This document shows positions 21,701 through 33,676 of a stretch of DNA of 64,000 nt, piece by piece; the first letter of the stretch is position 1, and every line of letters starts with the position of its first letter. The DNA is taken from NCBI RefSeq assembly GCF_019097595.1, contig NC_080710.1:29658280-29722279 (forward strand), read 5' to 3'. Position numbers and translations under genes: made by a program. The notes beneath the pieces are model-generated. The model made no database searches and was not told the DNA's origin. It saw nothing but the letters and a program-made list of their open reading frames with translations. This DNA comes from Hemibagrus wyckioides (lineage: Eukaryota; Chordata; Actinopteri; Siluriformes; Bagridae).

Positions 21701-23245
21701 CTCTGGTGGGCTTCGAGAGCAACAACAAGTATGAAATCAAGAACTCGATGGGTCAGAACGTGTTCTACGCGGTGGAGGAGAACGACTGTCTAACGCGGCA
21801 GTGCTGCGGCCCTCTGCGCTCCTTCACCATCCGCATCCTAGATAACTTCGGCCAAGAAGTGATCACCGTCAGCCGACCCCTCAAGTGCATGTCCTGCTTC
21901 TTCCCATGCTGTCTGCAAGAGGTGAGTGCAGCGGGCAGTGAGTGTGTTGTGTAGTGAAGCACTAGATTGATGGTATTCCTTTATCTCCTGGGTGTCTTAT
22001 TTGCCGTCTTTTTGTATAGAAAGAACATCTGCTTGTCTTTTAAAAATCTTTCATATCATTTTGAGAGTCTCTTCAATTCTGTGCTTTATTCTGCGCAGTC
22101 ATAAGAGCAATGGGAATAACTGTCGCTACGGATCTCCAGTCATTTTTCAAGGCACGTTTCTGTTATTTATTTATTTGTGTGCTGTTTTAGGAAAATAATT
22201 AACAACACTTTTTTAACGACTCAGCATCACTGTTACCATCTCAGTGCTGATTTTTTTTCCCCAGTAGTGAAAATCTTATTTTTTACATCACACATTATGA
22301 TCTTGAATATAATAGTATAATTAATATAATAGAAACCAAATCTAATATTCTTAAACCTATTTTCAAACATTTCTGATTATTTTTTAACTTCTTTAGGCAG
22401 ATTTTTTATTTTCATTTTTATTTGCAAATGGTATGCGTTGATTTCTAGAAGCAAAATTCTGTCAAAAGAATGAGAAAATAGTAAAATATGTCTAGAAATC
22501 TGACAAGATTAAAGATATCGCCTGCTAAGACATAATTTTTCCCCTCCACCACAGTTTGATTCATTTTGATTCAGTGACTCATTTGAAAATGATTCATTTT
22601 TCATTTAATAACAAACGATACATTGTCCTTTTCATCAGTTCATGGTTACGTTTAAAGTGGGAATTGTTTTGCTTAAAGCTGGAACTTCTTTCTCTTTCTT
22701 GAAGTTAATACAATGAGGAAAAGATAACAGCCATGCTACAGAGAAACCAGAAGGTACTTCAGTCCTGAAGATCTTCCTGTGGCAGTAAAAACACCGCTGT
22801 AGCGTCATGTTTGACTCTTCAGTCCATCTTTAAAAATCATTACGAGCTTGATTTACATTAGCTTGACTTTCAGCTGTTTTGGGCAGCGACGTTTGTGCTA
22901 TAACTTCACTGCAGAATCGAGTGGAATCTGATTCACACTGAAGAGAATACAAGACTGTTCACTGAATGAAAACATCATCACGGTGATGCTGAAACGATAC
23001 GGCAGATTCTAGTAATCTGAACATTTTGTGCCAGGATCTTGTTTTATCACCCATGATGTTTCTTCTGTCCTGGCAGAGATCTTTTGTCAGGGTCGGTATT
23101 AATGTTCCCAGCTCGGCAAGGCAAGCAGATGAACAATCCCAGCTCACCCTGATGTTTTGGCAGACAAGGGTTTTTTTTAAATGGAAATTCAGAGCAAGTG
23201 GAAGAGTTTCCAAGTTTCCAGAAAGTCTTCCAGTTGGGTTTTGAG

Positions 23246-23285
<40 letters not shown>

Positions 23286-26200
23286 CCTCTTGTCTCATCT
23301 TAGCTGGAGGTCCAGTCTCCACCAGGGAACGTTGTAGGTTATGTGATCCAAGAGTGGCATCCTTTCCTTCCCAAGTTCACCATCCAGAACGAGCACAAGG
23401 AGCCTGTGCTGAAGCTGCAGGGACCCTTCTGTGGCTGGAGCTGCCTTCCAGACGTCGACTTTGAGGTACCGTGACTCTGCCCAGATCATTCATCATCACT
23501 CTGGCACTGCATGAGACACCCCAAAGCCTTAAGGGATTAATAAGGGCTGCAGATTGGGCTGAAATGCACTTCAAGTAAGAGAGCCCTGGGGTTCTGCACC
23601 CTAAAAGAGGTTAATGGAGGTAAAAACAAACTAACAAGAAAAAAAAAAGTCATTGTTAAGTTTCTATATGCAGTGCTTCACTCTCACATTGGTCAAATAA
23701 ATCATTCTCCACAAGAGGGAGCCAGTAGCACTCGTCGTGTCAGAACTTTTATTTGTTCACTGAGGAGATTTACAGCTCTTAGCAGAGGCTCAAACCTGGA
23801 AGGATTTACCTCATGAGTTTTTCCCTTTTTGGAGGAAAAAAACATCCTCAAGCTACTACAAAAAGGTCCAGATCTAAAGCTGTGTCCTAAATGATGCACT
23901 AAACACTATGCACTGTGTACTCAAGGGTCTAGTGTATGAATGTTAGAAGTGTAGTATCGCCTCAGATGGAACGCTAATGTTTTTATCAACGGTAGTATGA
24001 GCTGTTTCTCACACACAAACACATGCAGTGTGATGCTGCTACAGTCGCTTTAGTAGAATACATTGGATTTTTAATATGTTGGGAAAATAAATCGCACAAC
24101 CTTGGCTAATTTAAAAGACATTTGTAAGACGTCTGGTCCAACGTTGTCTTGAAAACGTTCTCACCCTGCATCCAAGCCTGGTAGCCCCGCCCCTATTTGG
24201 TGACGTAAGCAAGAGTGCATGAAGTGTCCACACTGAATAAATGCATCAGCCTGAAGTGCACTTCTTCTTGTCAGTGTAAACGCAATATTTACACTACATA
24301 ATGGAGCAGAATAGTGCACAAGTATGCGATTTGGGACGCGTCAAGCTAAAACCTGACAAGCCAAGGGATTTTTTATTTTTTATTCATTAAATTAGTCATA
24401 AGTGATGACCACCAGAAGTGATTATGTCACAGTGATGGCACTTTTTGTCACTATGCTGAAGGATTGTTCTAGATTTAAACCTCCTGGAGAAAGAGAAAGC
24501 ACTCTTGAGAACCGCACATGGCAAATAATTCTTCTCAGGTGTTCCTCATCGTCTGCTCAACAGCTTTCTTGAATAATTAAGAATAAAGAGAAATAAAAGC
24601 CTACGCTTGAATCGTTTTGAATGTTTTTTGTTTTTCACTCAAAGTGAGTAGTTGTTAAAAATAATAATATTAACATGAGCAGAAATAGACATAACAGCCC
24701 ATGTGCAAGACCGTATTTTACCCCGAGTCCGAGAGGCTAAATATAATTTATTCCATAAAAGACATTAATCTTTTCCGCATGGCAGGTGAGTCCATGTTCT
24801 TCCCGTCTGTCTTCACTTCACGGATGAAAGGTCCGAATTTCCGCTCAGCGCTAGTGATTGGAATTCCAGCCCTTTTCATTGAGTCGGATCATTTGGCTCG
24901 GTCTTCTGGCTCCCGAACGGCTCATTGGCCTTGTTTTTTGTTGTTCTGTATCTGTGATTCATTTCTGTTTATCCTGGGGTTTCTGCGGGACACAGACGAA
25001 GAGAAGTGTCTTACTGTGCATTATAGAACTAAAAACATGCTGATTTGATATACTTGTGTTCTTCGTGTGACGTAAAATGAACACCCATTCCCTGGGGTTC
25101 GATAGAATCAACTGAGTCTGAAACCAACTCGGGCTGCAGTATATGTGCCCTTTGCGAAAACCACCTAACATTACATATAGTACATCTTCAACAAGCAGCA
25201 GTACAGAGGAAAACGCAGCGCACACGCTCACGTCTGTCCGAATTCATCCCTCACCTAAAAGAGACGACTTTTTTGAAAATGATGCGTATTGTGTGTGAAT
25301 ACAACAAAAAATGCTACTAACGATGCTAGGTATGATACTACTGTTGTTGTTGTTGATAATGTCACCAAGTTTAAATCCTGAAAACACCATCTGTTGCTGC
25401 CTATAATCTCTGGCTATAATCTCTGGGTGGGAGGAGCTTACTCCTCCCCTGTCAATCACAACAATACTAGCCAGTTGTGGTAAGAGGTGGCTTTTCTCTG
25501 TGTATGCTACGTGGTTCTGTCCTGAAGCATGTGTGTTCACCTTCACTCTCCTCAGCTGGTAACTGTGTAGACGGGGGGACAAATATAACTAAATAAGTTC
25601 GGTTTCACTTCATGTACTCTTCTGTAGCAGTCAGCAGATTTTTAGTATATGTTAATGTATTGGCCCAATGGTTAAGGTTCTGGGTGATCAGAAGATCAGA
25701 GGTTCAAGCTTTAGCATTGCTAATCTGCTGAATGTTGAGCCCTTGAGCAAGACCCTTAACCCTCTCTGAGGTCTGGAATATATTTGTGACTTATAAAAGT
25801 TTCTGCTTCAATATTTTTAATGTTTAGGAATTGGACCCAGCATCACTACACTGGCTTCACGGTGTCTGTTTACTTCACATACACTTGAAGCTTCCCAACA
25901 TCTAAACAAAAACACTTAGACGGTTTTAGAGAAACACAGTGATGTAAAAGAGAGAAAACGTAGAGAGAAAAATGTAATGTAATGAGGTCGGGATTGATGT
26001 ATCAAACACCAGAGGTCATTGATATCAGCCTGAATTTTGGGCAGTAACCTCATCAGTCAATGATCATCAGTCTTGTTTGTTTTCGGCTAAATCCATCGGG
26101 CTGGAATGTGCTTCATGTCATTCATCCACAGGAGATTTATTCTAATAATAATAATATTACATATATTTTTAAAGAGTATTACAGCAAGCCATATGTATTT

Positions 26201-28161
26201 ATCAATTGCATACAGACTAATGAAGCAAGTTAAACATTTTTTACAAATCAATAACATTTGTGTTCCTGTCCTCTGACAGATTTTGACCATGGATGAAGTG
26301 AGCATCGGGAGAATCAGTAAACAGTGGACCGGCCTTCTCCGAGAAATCTTTACAGACACGGATAACTTCGGGATCCAGTTCCCCATGGACCTCGATGTCC
26401 GAATGAAAGCGGTGATGATCGGACTCTGCTTCCTTATTGTGAGTACTCTCGGGTCATGGTCCTGGGAATCTGTTACCATGCAGAATTTTTTTTTTTTTAT
26501 ACAACTGAGCAATTGAGGGTTAAGGGCCTTGCTCAGGGGCCCAGCAGTGGGCAGCTTAGTGGACCTGGGATTCAAACTCACAATCTTCCTATCAGTAGAT
26601 CACCACTAAGCTACCATATCCAACAGCAGACTTTACCCTGTTTACAGCACATGTGACCCTGTCCAAGCTTATTTAATGTTTCAAGAAATTGTTCACATTC
26701 TCTTGGTTAACCCTTGTGAGGGTCTGTTCCACCAGAGGAATAGAAATGTTCTTATGGGACATTATTAATAGTATAAACGAATGATATTTATCTGTGAGTC
26801 TGATTATAAAATGAGTCAGGACTTTTAGACGTGTGTTGAATAACCTTACACAGAATTTTAGTTGGTTGAAGATACAATTTTTAGCTGCTTATGAACAAAC
26901 ACTTGGGGCATCGCAAGTGAGTGGGGTAGAAAAATCACAGGAGTGCTAGAAGTCTCATAGCGGCAGTGTTGATACAGCGGTAAATCACAGTAGCATGTGC
27001 AGGACACAGTGTTCTAATACTGTTATGGAGAAGTTGAACACATTTTTAGTCCAGTTCAACCTTGACTATTCCTTTTCTTTTATGGACATCTCTTCTATTT
27101 AGTGCCCAAATATGAGCAACAAAAATCTACTCACACCGAGCAATAATGAAAATGGCGACTTAAACAATAAAACTATTTATAATAATTAAATACAGTCTTC
27201 TAATGTCTCATGCTGGGAAAATTCATCATAGCCTTCATTGATGGGATATAGATTTACTCCTCTTCCACAAAAAACCAGTCCTGATCTTCCTCCTGCCAAA
27301 AAAAACGGCTCTGTGTAAAAGGGTGGAATGTGTAATAGACAAGTTTATGGGATTTTTGTACATTATGGCAAGATTGCTTGATTGATCAATAAATAAATAA
27401 AAGTGAGATTGCTGCCTGGATGACTAGGACATGTGAGTGTACAGATCCCAAAGATGACTGAATAACTAATTACAATAAATAACCGAGGAAATGGTCGGTT
27501 CCTCCGGGATTTTGCGAACACAAAAATAAACACAATCATGCGTACTCCATATTAAACTTTCCAAAATGACAGCAGATTTTCCACAGATCCGGTCCGGGAC
27601 GTGTCGCGTGACGTCGTCACAACACACATTCAGCCAAATGCCTCTTTCATTCACGTGTGAGGAACATGAGCACAGCTCTTATAAAAAGTAATTACATATG
27701 TGTATTCACTGCTATTCGTTTAAAAGAAGAATCCTGTGACTGTCACAAATTCTTTCACAAATTCAAGTTAAAAACAACCTCTAAGTTGCATCACAAATTA
27801 AAAATAAAATTTAAAAAAAAAAAAATAATAAGTAAAATAATTCTGCAAAATCAAGCAGGTTTGAAGGCAACCATAACAAAAACACTCCATGAAATACTGA
27901 AGACTCTGAGTGGTAAATAATTAATATTATTAATAATTAATAATAATTTCTAATGATCAAATTATTTTTAAATGTATATGCTTTTTTATATAAAAAAGGT
28001 TTTAATTTTTAAATTTGTCAAATAAAATTTTTCTTTTTATTCTCTTGTTTTTTAATCAGCTCCATTTGAATTGTTGCTGAACACATGATCTCTATATTTC
28101 TGCGTTTGATTTATTCTTCTTCCTTTTACAGGACTTCATGTTTTTCGAGACGAACAACTAA
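18718..28161 (+). CDS. plscr1: Phospholipid scramblase (PLSCR1/2-like), six coding exons, 228 aa
   Basis: Family role: scramblases move phospholipids between membrane leaflets in a calcium-dependent way and bind membranes through palmitoylated cysteines and a C-terminal helix. Coding exons are 18,718-18,789; 18,966-19,008; 21,701-21,921; 23,304-23,465; 26,280-26,438; 28,132-28,161 (stop TAA 28,159). All introns are GT-AG, and the exons join in frame. Residues 11-24 hold the [15 protein letters not shown] motif, 40-52 [12 protein letters not shown], 101-109 the cysteine cluster CMSCFFPCC, 175-185 the [11 protein letters not shown] segment, 192-203 the calcium loop [12 protein letters not shown], and about 208-224 the C-terminal helix. 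The start is the first ATG after an acceptor at 18,708, so an upstream non-coding exon is implied. The long proline-rich N-terminus of PLSCR1 is missing, giving a length like human PLSCR2. Family is certain, paralogue symbol is not. Confidence 0.93.
19385..19640 (+). repeat. Interspersed repeat in scramblase intron 2
   Basis: It has GGGTTCCTCTCAAGGTTTCT, TCATATCATCTCAGGG and the tail TGTAAAGCTGCTTTGAGACA then AAAAGCACTATACAAATAAA. This is the 3' part of the repeat at 12,880-13,732. Opposite-strand copies are at 44,835 and 46,555. Confidence 0.75.
19641..20865. other. Intron 2, no recognisable feature
   Basis: AT-rich intronic sequence with AAATA and ATAT runs (about 19,685-19,760 and 20,765-20,790). 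Nothing else was recognised. Confidence 0.5.
20868..20965. repeat. (GGAT/AGAT)n microsatellite with SINE family II stub
   Basis: GGAT units mixed with AGAT occupy 20,868-20,925. They are followed by CAACCCAGAGCCTTAACCAC and TTGAGCTACCACC, the minus-strand head of a family II SINE with the body lost. Confidence 0.75.
21340..21526 (-). mobile_element. tRNA-derived SINE, family I, in intron 2
   Basis: On the minus strand the order is a degraded head, TGAGTCCCAGGTCC (B box), CTGGACCCCTGAGCAAGACC body and the tail AAGTCGCTCTGGATAAGG. It ends about 175 bases before the scramblase exon 3 acceptor. Confidence 0.85.
21922..23303. other. Scramblase intron 3
   Basis: Non-coding between exons 3 and 4. 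A (CT)n run at 23,252-23,283 lies just before the acceptor and probably serves as an extended pyrimidine tract for exon 4. GATTCATT words recur at 22,557-22,605. Nothing else was recognised. Confidence 0.6.
23877..24345. mobile_element. MITE-like interspersed repeat in intron 4
   Basis: The left end GCTGTGTCCTAAATGATGCA and right end AAGTATGCGATTTGGGACGC are imperfect inverted repeats. In between are CACTATGCACTGTGTACTCA and AGTGTAGTATCGCCTCAGAT, words typical of a widespread fish repeat in which the ends read TCCCAAAT. Non-coding and diverged. Confidence 0.55.
24346..25655. other. Scramblase intron 4, mostly unrecognised
   Basis: Open frames here (24,701-25,048 and 25,244-25,582 on the other strand) have no family resemblance. 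GAGTCGGATC, GGCTCCCGAACGG and GTTCGATAGAATC at 24,880-25,110 echo the GAGTCG words at 10.7-11.6 kb and may belong to the same decayed element. Confidence 0.4.
25660..25805 (+). mobile_element. SINE family II, diverged, in intron 4
   Basis: CAATGGTTAAGGTTCTGGGT resembles the A-box side, AGAGGTTCAAGCTTTAGC the B box, and GAGCCCTTGAGCAAGACCC the body. The tail has decayed. Confidence 0.65.
26500..26623 (-). mobile_element. SINE family I fragment in intron 5
   Basis: It begins about 60 bases after the exon 5 donor. On the minus strand it holds the head TATGGTAGCTTAGTGGTG, the TGAGTTTGAATCCCAGGTCC B box and the GGGCCCCTGAGCAAGG body. The tail is replaced by a T-run. Confidence 0.8.
26735..26875 (+). 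repeat. Unclassified repeat pair, copy 2, in intron 5
   Basis: Partner of 17,815-17,985 in the same orientation, sharing ATAAAATGAGTCAGGACT and ATAACCTTACACAGAATTTT. Confidence 0.65.
27556..27745 (+). repeat. CpG-rich direct repeat, copy A, in intron 5
   Basis: Direct repeat with 28,753-28,935. Shared words include ACAGCAGATTTTCC, CCGGGACGTGTCG, GTCACAACAC, TTCACGTGTG-type, GGAACATGAG and AAGAAGAATCCTGTG. Copy A carries GTGACGTCGTCAC (CRE-like) and CACGTG. The minus strand stays open across both copies with a similar peptide (see findings). Confidence 0.8.
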
Positions 28162-28250
28162 CTGCTGAGCGAACAAAAGGAAGAAGCAAACGAAAGAAAG
28201 AAGCAGAAAGGAGAAGTAAAGGCGTCTGTTCCAGAAACAGGACTGGGATG

Positions 28251-28256
28251 AATAAA
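28251..28256 (+). promoter_or_regulatory. Polyadenylation signal candidate for the scramblase gene
   Basis: AATAAA lies 90 bases after the stop codon. It is the nearest canonical hexamer. Further AATAAA-type hexamers at about 28,397-28,440 could be used instead. Confidence 0.45.
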
Positions 28257-28752
28257 TCCCGTACCATCGTGATTAATGATTCCAGTTAAACAGATCAGCT
28301 TAACCAGTCCTGCATACGTTCAACCAGGGTCATGGAAAAAAGTAAAACAAAAGATGTTTTTCACACCAAAAGAAAATGGGAAGGCTTAGGCTAAAATAAA
28401 ATAAAATAATATAAAATAAAACATATTTTAAAAAATAAACTGCTATATAGAGAAGGTTCTCTAGCTTTACTGCATTCAGTATTTAAGCAAATTAATATTT
28501 AATTTATATAAATTGTTAGCCTAATCAAGAAATTCAATTTTGGAACAATTTTTAGGTCCAAACAAAGTATCCAGTTAGTCTTTTAATGTAAATAAACTGA
28601 AAAGTTTTATTGGAGATTGGGGTGCGGAGTGAAGTGAAGTTAATATTCAGACATTCAGTGAAACATTTTACTACACGGATTAAATGTGAATATTCTCTTG
28701 TGATATTCAGAGGAGCTTGACTTTTTTTCTTCTTTTTTCTTCTTCTCCCAAA

Positions 28753-28935
28753 ATTACAGCAGATTTTCCGTAGATTCGAGCCGGGACGTGTCGTGTCACG
28801 TCATCACAACACGCATTCAACCAAATCCCTCTTCCAGTCACGTGTGTGTGGAACATGAGTACAGCTGTCAAGTCATTACATACGTGTCTCACTGATAGGA
28901 GTGTAAAGAAGAATCCTGTGCTTGCGATTTCAACA
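28753..28935 (+). repeat. CpG-rich direct repeat, copy B, downstream of the last exon
   Basis: Second copy of the 27,556-27,745 repeat. Many differences from copy A are CG to TG or CA changes, as expected from methylated CpG decay. With copy A it brackets scramblase exon 6. Confidence 0.8.
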
Positions 28936-30488
28936 ACTGAATTAGTTTAACAGAAAAAATCCAGTTTTCACAGCATTACTGCTTAAATGTCGCGTTTGTG
29001 TTAAGCTAAGAAGCTAAAGATTCTTTCTAATCGTTGTAAAATAAAAGAAATCTGGATTTGCCCCAATCCCACTTTCTGGAACAGACCCTAACTGTCCTTA
29101 TTAAATCCATATAGCCTTTATATACAGAGTTAATAAAAAATGAGCTAGAATTAATTTTTATTTAGCCATTATACACTGTACTTGTTTCCCCCCCCCCTCT
29201 CTTGCCCTGATCTCCTGCCCCACTTTTCAAGCAGAGCAGTTTAAGCAGTTAAGGTTTAAAGGTTCCCTGAAATATTTGGATAAAACCCCTAGCTGCTGTG
29301 TGATGAGGCTTTTGAGCTCAGTCGACTAACACCCCACCTGCCTTCCTTCCTTCCTCCCTTCCTTCCTCCCTTCCTTCCTCAGACTGAAGTATGTGTAGAT
29401 ATTTGAAACCTGTAAGTGTGCATCGTAAAGTGTAGTGGTTTGTATTCCTGCTTCAACAGAAAATCTACAAACGCAACACTTATGTGAAACCGAATATTTC
29501 TGACCATGACCAAAACTATGTGACTCCTTTATTTTATTCTATTTCATTTTATTTTATTTTATTCTGTTTTATTTTATTTTATTTTTTAAAAAACCACAGC
29601 GCTGTTGAATTGATTAGCTGCTAGAACAGTAGCTCTGATGAGGCTTAAATAAATAAATAAATCGTCATTTTAAAACTATCAGATAATTAACCTTGGACGT
29701 TTTGTTATTTAACCGAGTGTAAGTAATATATGGTGTGTGTTCTTTTTCTGTTCTCTTTTTTTTCTCTATTTATTTATGTCACATATATAGCAGGAGTCTC
29801 CTATCAGCATCTGCAAATTTTCTGGAAAGTTTTTACTCTTTGTGGTCATTTTTTATTTTTAGTTTTATTTATCCTCTTAACTATAAGATAGGAAAAACGA
29901 GTGGTCAGCGAGGAAGCTGCTGTAAAGTAAGTAAACGTAAAGTGATAGAAAGTAAGGAAATGAGTGAAAATGAGACTAACTGTTACAACGTTAAATATAA
30001 AAATGAAAAAGAATGCCATGTTGTACTTTAATACAAATGAACTAATTAATTATTATTGTTATTTAATTAATTAATTTCCTTATTAAATTAAATAGTTAAT
30101 TAATTAATTAATTAATGTCAAATCGCTGTGGTACAAGGGGAATAAAACACTTCTATGTGGTCACTATAATAAGCCATTTAAATATTTACACACCCTGAAT
30201 TTATTTAATTTTTTTCCTGATTTCTAATATGTTCCTATATATCCTTTGGATGCCCTTTGTCACTGGAAAGCTGTTTATGAGTCCAGAATAGACAAAAAGG
30301 ATCTGTTGTAAAGCTACTGCATTGATGTTTCATTTAATTTCGTGTCACTGTGGGTTAATATTTAGACATTTTTTGTTGTCAAACTCATTTCCAAAACACA
30401 CTCATTTTTACAGTACTACCAAACGTCTGCAGTAGAGGGCAACAGCAGCCTGGCTAACCTCTGCATCTCCTACCTTTACACTTCAGCC

Positions 30489-30543
<55 letters not shown>

Positions 30544-30828
30544 CCAGTGTACACCAATACTGTTTTGTTTTTTAATTTATTTTTATTTTACTCAGGTAAA
30601 CATGCATGCAACCTATGCTTGCACTTTAAAAATCTGTGTGAGTCTGTGAAGCTGTAGTTCACTTGATGCCTGTTGTGCTCGTTAATACAGAATGTAGTCT
30701 ACGCACTGCCTCCTTCCACAGGTTTTTATTAAATAAATTATTTATTTTCAGCTTTCAGTGGTCTCATGGGTTTTTGTGTGGCATTTTTGAAGGTGTAAAG
30801 TGTTACCCTGATTGTCAGACTAGTTATT
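28936..30828. other. Intergenic, simple repeats only
   Basis: Contains a C-run near 29,189, a CCTT-rich stretch at 29,342-29,382, ATTTT runs at 29,529-29,585, ATTA runs at 30,044-30,117 and an (ATT)n microsatellite at 30,494-30,541. No gene or transposon family was recognised. Confidence 0.6.
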
Positions 30829-31381
<553 letters not shown>

Positions 31382-31719
31382 TTAAAACATGGGTAAAGGT
31401 GGTGTTTTAAATGGTGGGGAGGAAGAAATAATAGGGTTATATGGTGTATTATGTTTCTGTAGTTTAACTAAAGCACCAAAAAACAACTAGTTTTCCAAAT
31501 CTAATGATTCTGGGAAAGTTTAAGTGCATTGAAGCAGATTATCTATGACTCTGTGTCTGTATGAACAAACACAACACCTCGCATAAGTCTTCACCCTGAT
31601 GGCAGTGTATCTGATGCATCTCTCATGTCACTTGTTTACTAACCTTTAGTCTATTTTTTATGCTATAATACTGGAATAATGTCTACCACTATGCTCAAAA
31701 ATTGGGATTTTTTTTCTAA

Positions 31720-31965
31720 ATACAGTGGAACCTCAGCCGTTCTGGAGGCGAGTTCTTAAGGCGAAAATTTGTATTGCAAAATTAATTTTCCCATAAGAAA
31801 TACTGTAAATGCAGATAATCCGTTTCAGCCACCCAAAAAATATGACCAATATTAGCAATACGAAGTGTGTGTAAACTGTATGGCTGCTAACAAAGAACTG
31901 TTTCTGCTCGCCCTTGCCAATCTCCTTGCTCTTCATGAACTTTATTATGTCCAATAGCTATAGGG
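31720..31965. mobile_element. DNA transposon end, pogo/Tigger-like (CAGTGGAACCTC)
   Basis: TACAGTGGAACCTCAGCCGT followed by the AATTTTCCCATAAGAAATAC block is a common terminal region of mariner-superfamily elements of the pogo/Tigger kind. The other end was not found, so it is a fragment. Confidence 0.4.
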
Positions 31966-33289
31966 GTCGCACACCCAATCAACAAAATACATGTTAAATA
32001 AAGAATAAGGAAAATTAAATACAACATTTAAATTAGGATAAAAAAATAAATATCAGAAATGAATATTTGGTTCCTACAATGTTTTACCAATGAAGAACTC
32101 TTTATCCTGGTAAAATCCTTCCCTTCCTTTCTTCCTTTCCCCTTATCTTTCCCTTCCCATTCCTTTCCCATATCCCTTTCCTTCCCTTCCCTTCCCTTCC
32201 CTTGATTTCACGCCTACACAGTGGTAAGGTTACAGTATGTCAGATTTGCTGAAACCTTAAAACAGCTGTACAGAAAACCAGATGTAGATTTACATAATTA
32301 AAGAACAAGCTAGGAGCAATGGTGGAAAGGAAAATCTCAGAGATGTCACGAAGCCTTGGAGAGTCCAAATTGATCCCGTCCTCTTCTGGGTGATAGAAAA
32401 ATTGGGAATTTTGCCCCTTTAAGACACAGATTGGACCTCAAGGAGCAATGGTGTAGCTTTTGAATTGGCTTTTAGAGTATGCAGCTTTGCAGATTGAAGA
32501 TATACTAAAGATTACAAAAGTGTACCATTGATATGTTCCCAATTAATGAAAAATGGGGCAGTTTAATCCCCTTTTTTTCTAAAATGTCTCTGGATTGAAC
32601 AACTACCAACAACAGATCTGACGTCAACAACTCTCCTCATTTATAGACTGGAGGATTGGAAAGTAATGCTTAATTGATGATTGATTTCCTAAAGACTGAT
32701 CTGGGGATGATGTTCCAGCTTCAAAATGTCGACCTAATCCATTCCACAGAGGATGGAAAAATGAAAAATAACAGATCAGTGATGTAATAAAGCCGGTCCG
32801 ATTGAAGCTGGCAAAAGGTTTGACATTGATAATCCAGGTTCATCCATCATCACGTCACTTCTACTCTGTCAAAGACTTCTGTGTCACTTCAGTAGGGCTA
32901 ATTTCACCCATCACCTTGATGGATTCGACTTTTGTGTGATATAGAATATAACTCTATTTTTTTCAAATTTTTTCCCAAATCATAAATGACCATGGTGTCA
33001 CTTTCCCAAAACTGCAGCATTAGTTTTAGTGCTTAAAAAAGTATGTTTATAATAAGGAGAAATAATTAAGACATTTATATTTGTGATTTTTATATATTTC
33101 CAGTGCTTAGATCCACTTCACATTTACACATATAATGTCTTTTTGCTTGCATTTAAATCTGTAAATAATACTAAAACAATCCCTGTAAAAAACGTCAGAA
33201 TGTTAGTTTTGACATTTTAAAATAAATTCATCCATTTCTCCTCAGATTCAGTCTATCGTCTGGTGAGATGCAAACCAATGGATTAATAA
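31966..33289. other. Intergenic, pyrimidine tract and unique DNA
   Basis: A CCCTT/CCTTT-rich tract occupies 32,108-32,205. The region 32,280-32,960 shows no repeat signature and looks unique (see findings). Confidence 0.5.
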
Positions 33290-33430
33290 TACGAGATTAT
33301 TAAATAGTAATGGCTCAGTACCATGTTCAGAGAAGCAGCTCCATGTCATGATGCTCCCACCACCATGCTTCACTGGAGGAGGTGGTCATACACACAACCC
33401 TTCTTCCTCCATATCTGAGAAGTTGAGTTA
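33290..33430 (-). mobile_element. Tc1/mariner remnant
   Basis: On the minus strand the words around 33,340-33,375 encode KHGGGSIMTWS, the block that precedes the second catalytic aspartate region in Tc1-like transposases. Only this short piece is clear. Confidence 0.5.
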
Positions 33431-33676
33431 TTTCTGTTTGTTTTTATTTTGTTCTATTTTTCAAATTTCTGATTTGTTTATATGCTTTGTGTAATTTTTA
33501 GACAATGATCTTTTTAGCAGATGAATTTTACATGTGGTGGAGTAATGCAGATGATCATCCTTCAGTTCCTTGCTTATTCCTCTGTGTGTAAGTCTTGTTC
33601 CTGTTGCTTTCAGGTCATCCTGTAATTCTTTTCCTGCTGCTTCTGGCTTCTCCCTTCATTATCATTAGTCTAAAAG

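Noticed and set aside
21765..21962. Minus-strand open frame opposite scramblase exon 3
   Set aside because: It is a shadow of the coding exon, which matches a known family on the + strand.
24701..25048. 115-residue open frame in intron 4 as a gene
   Set aside because: No family resemblance, no splice or promoter context, and part overlaps possible transposon-like GAGTCG words.
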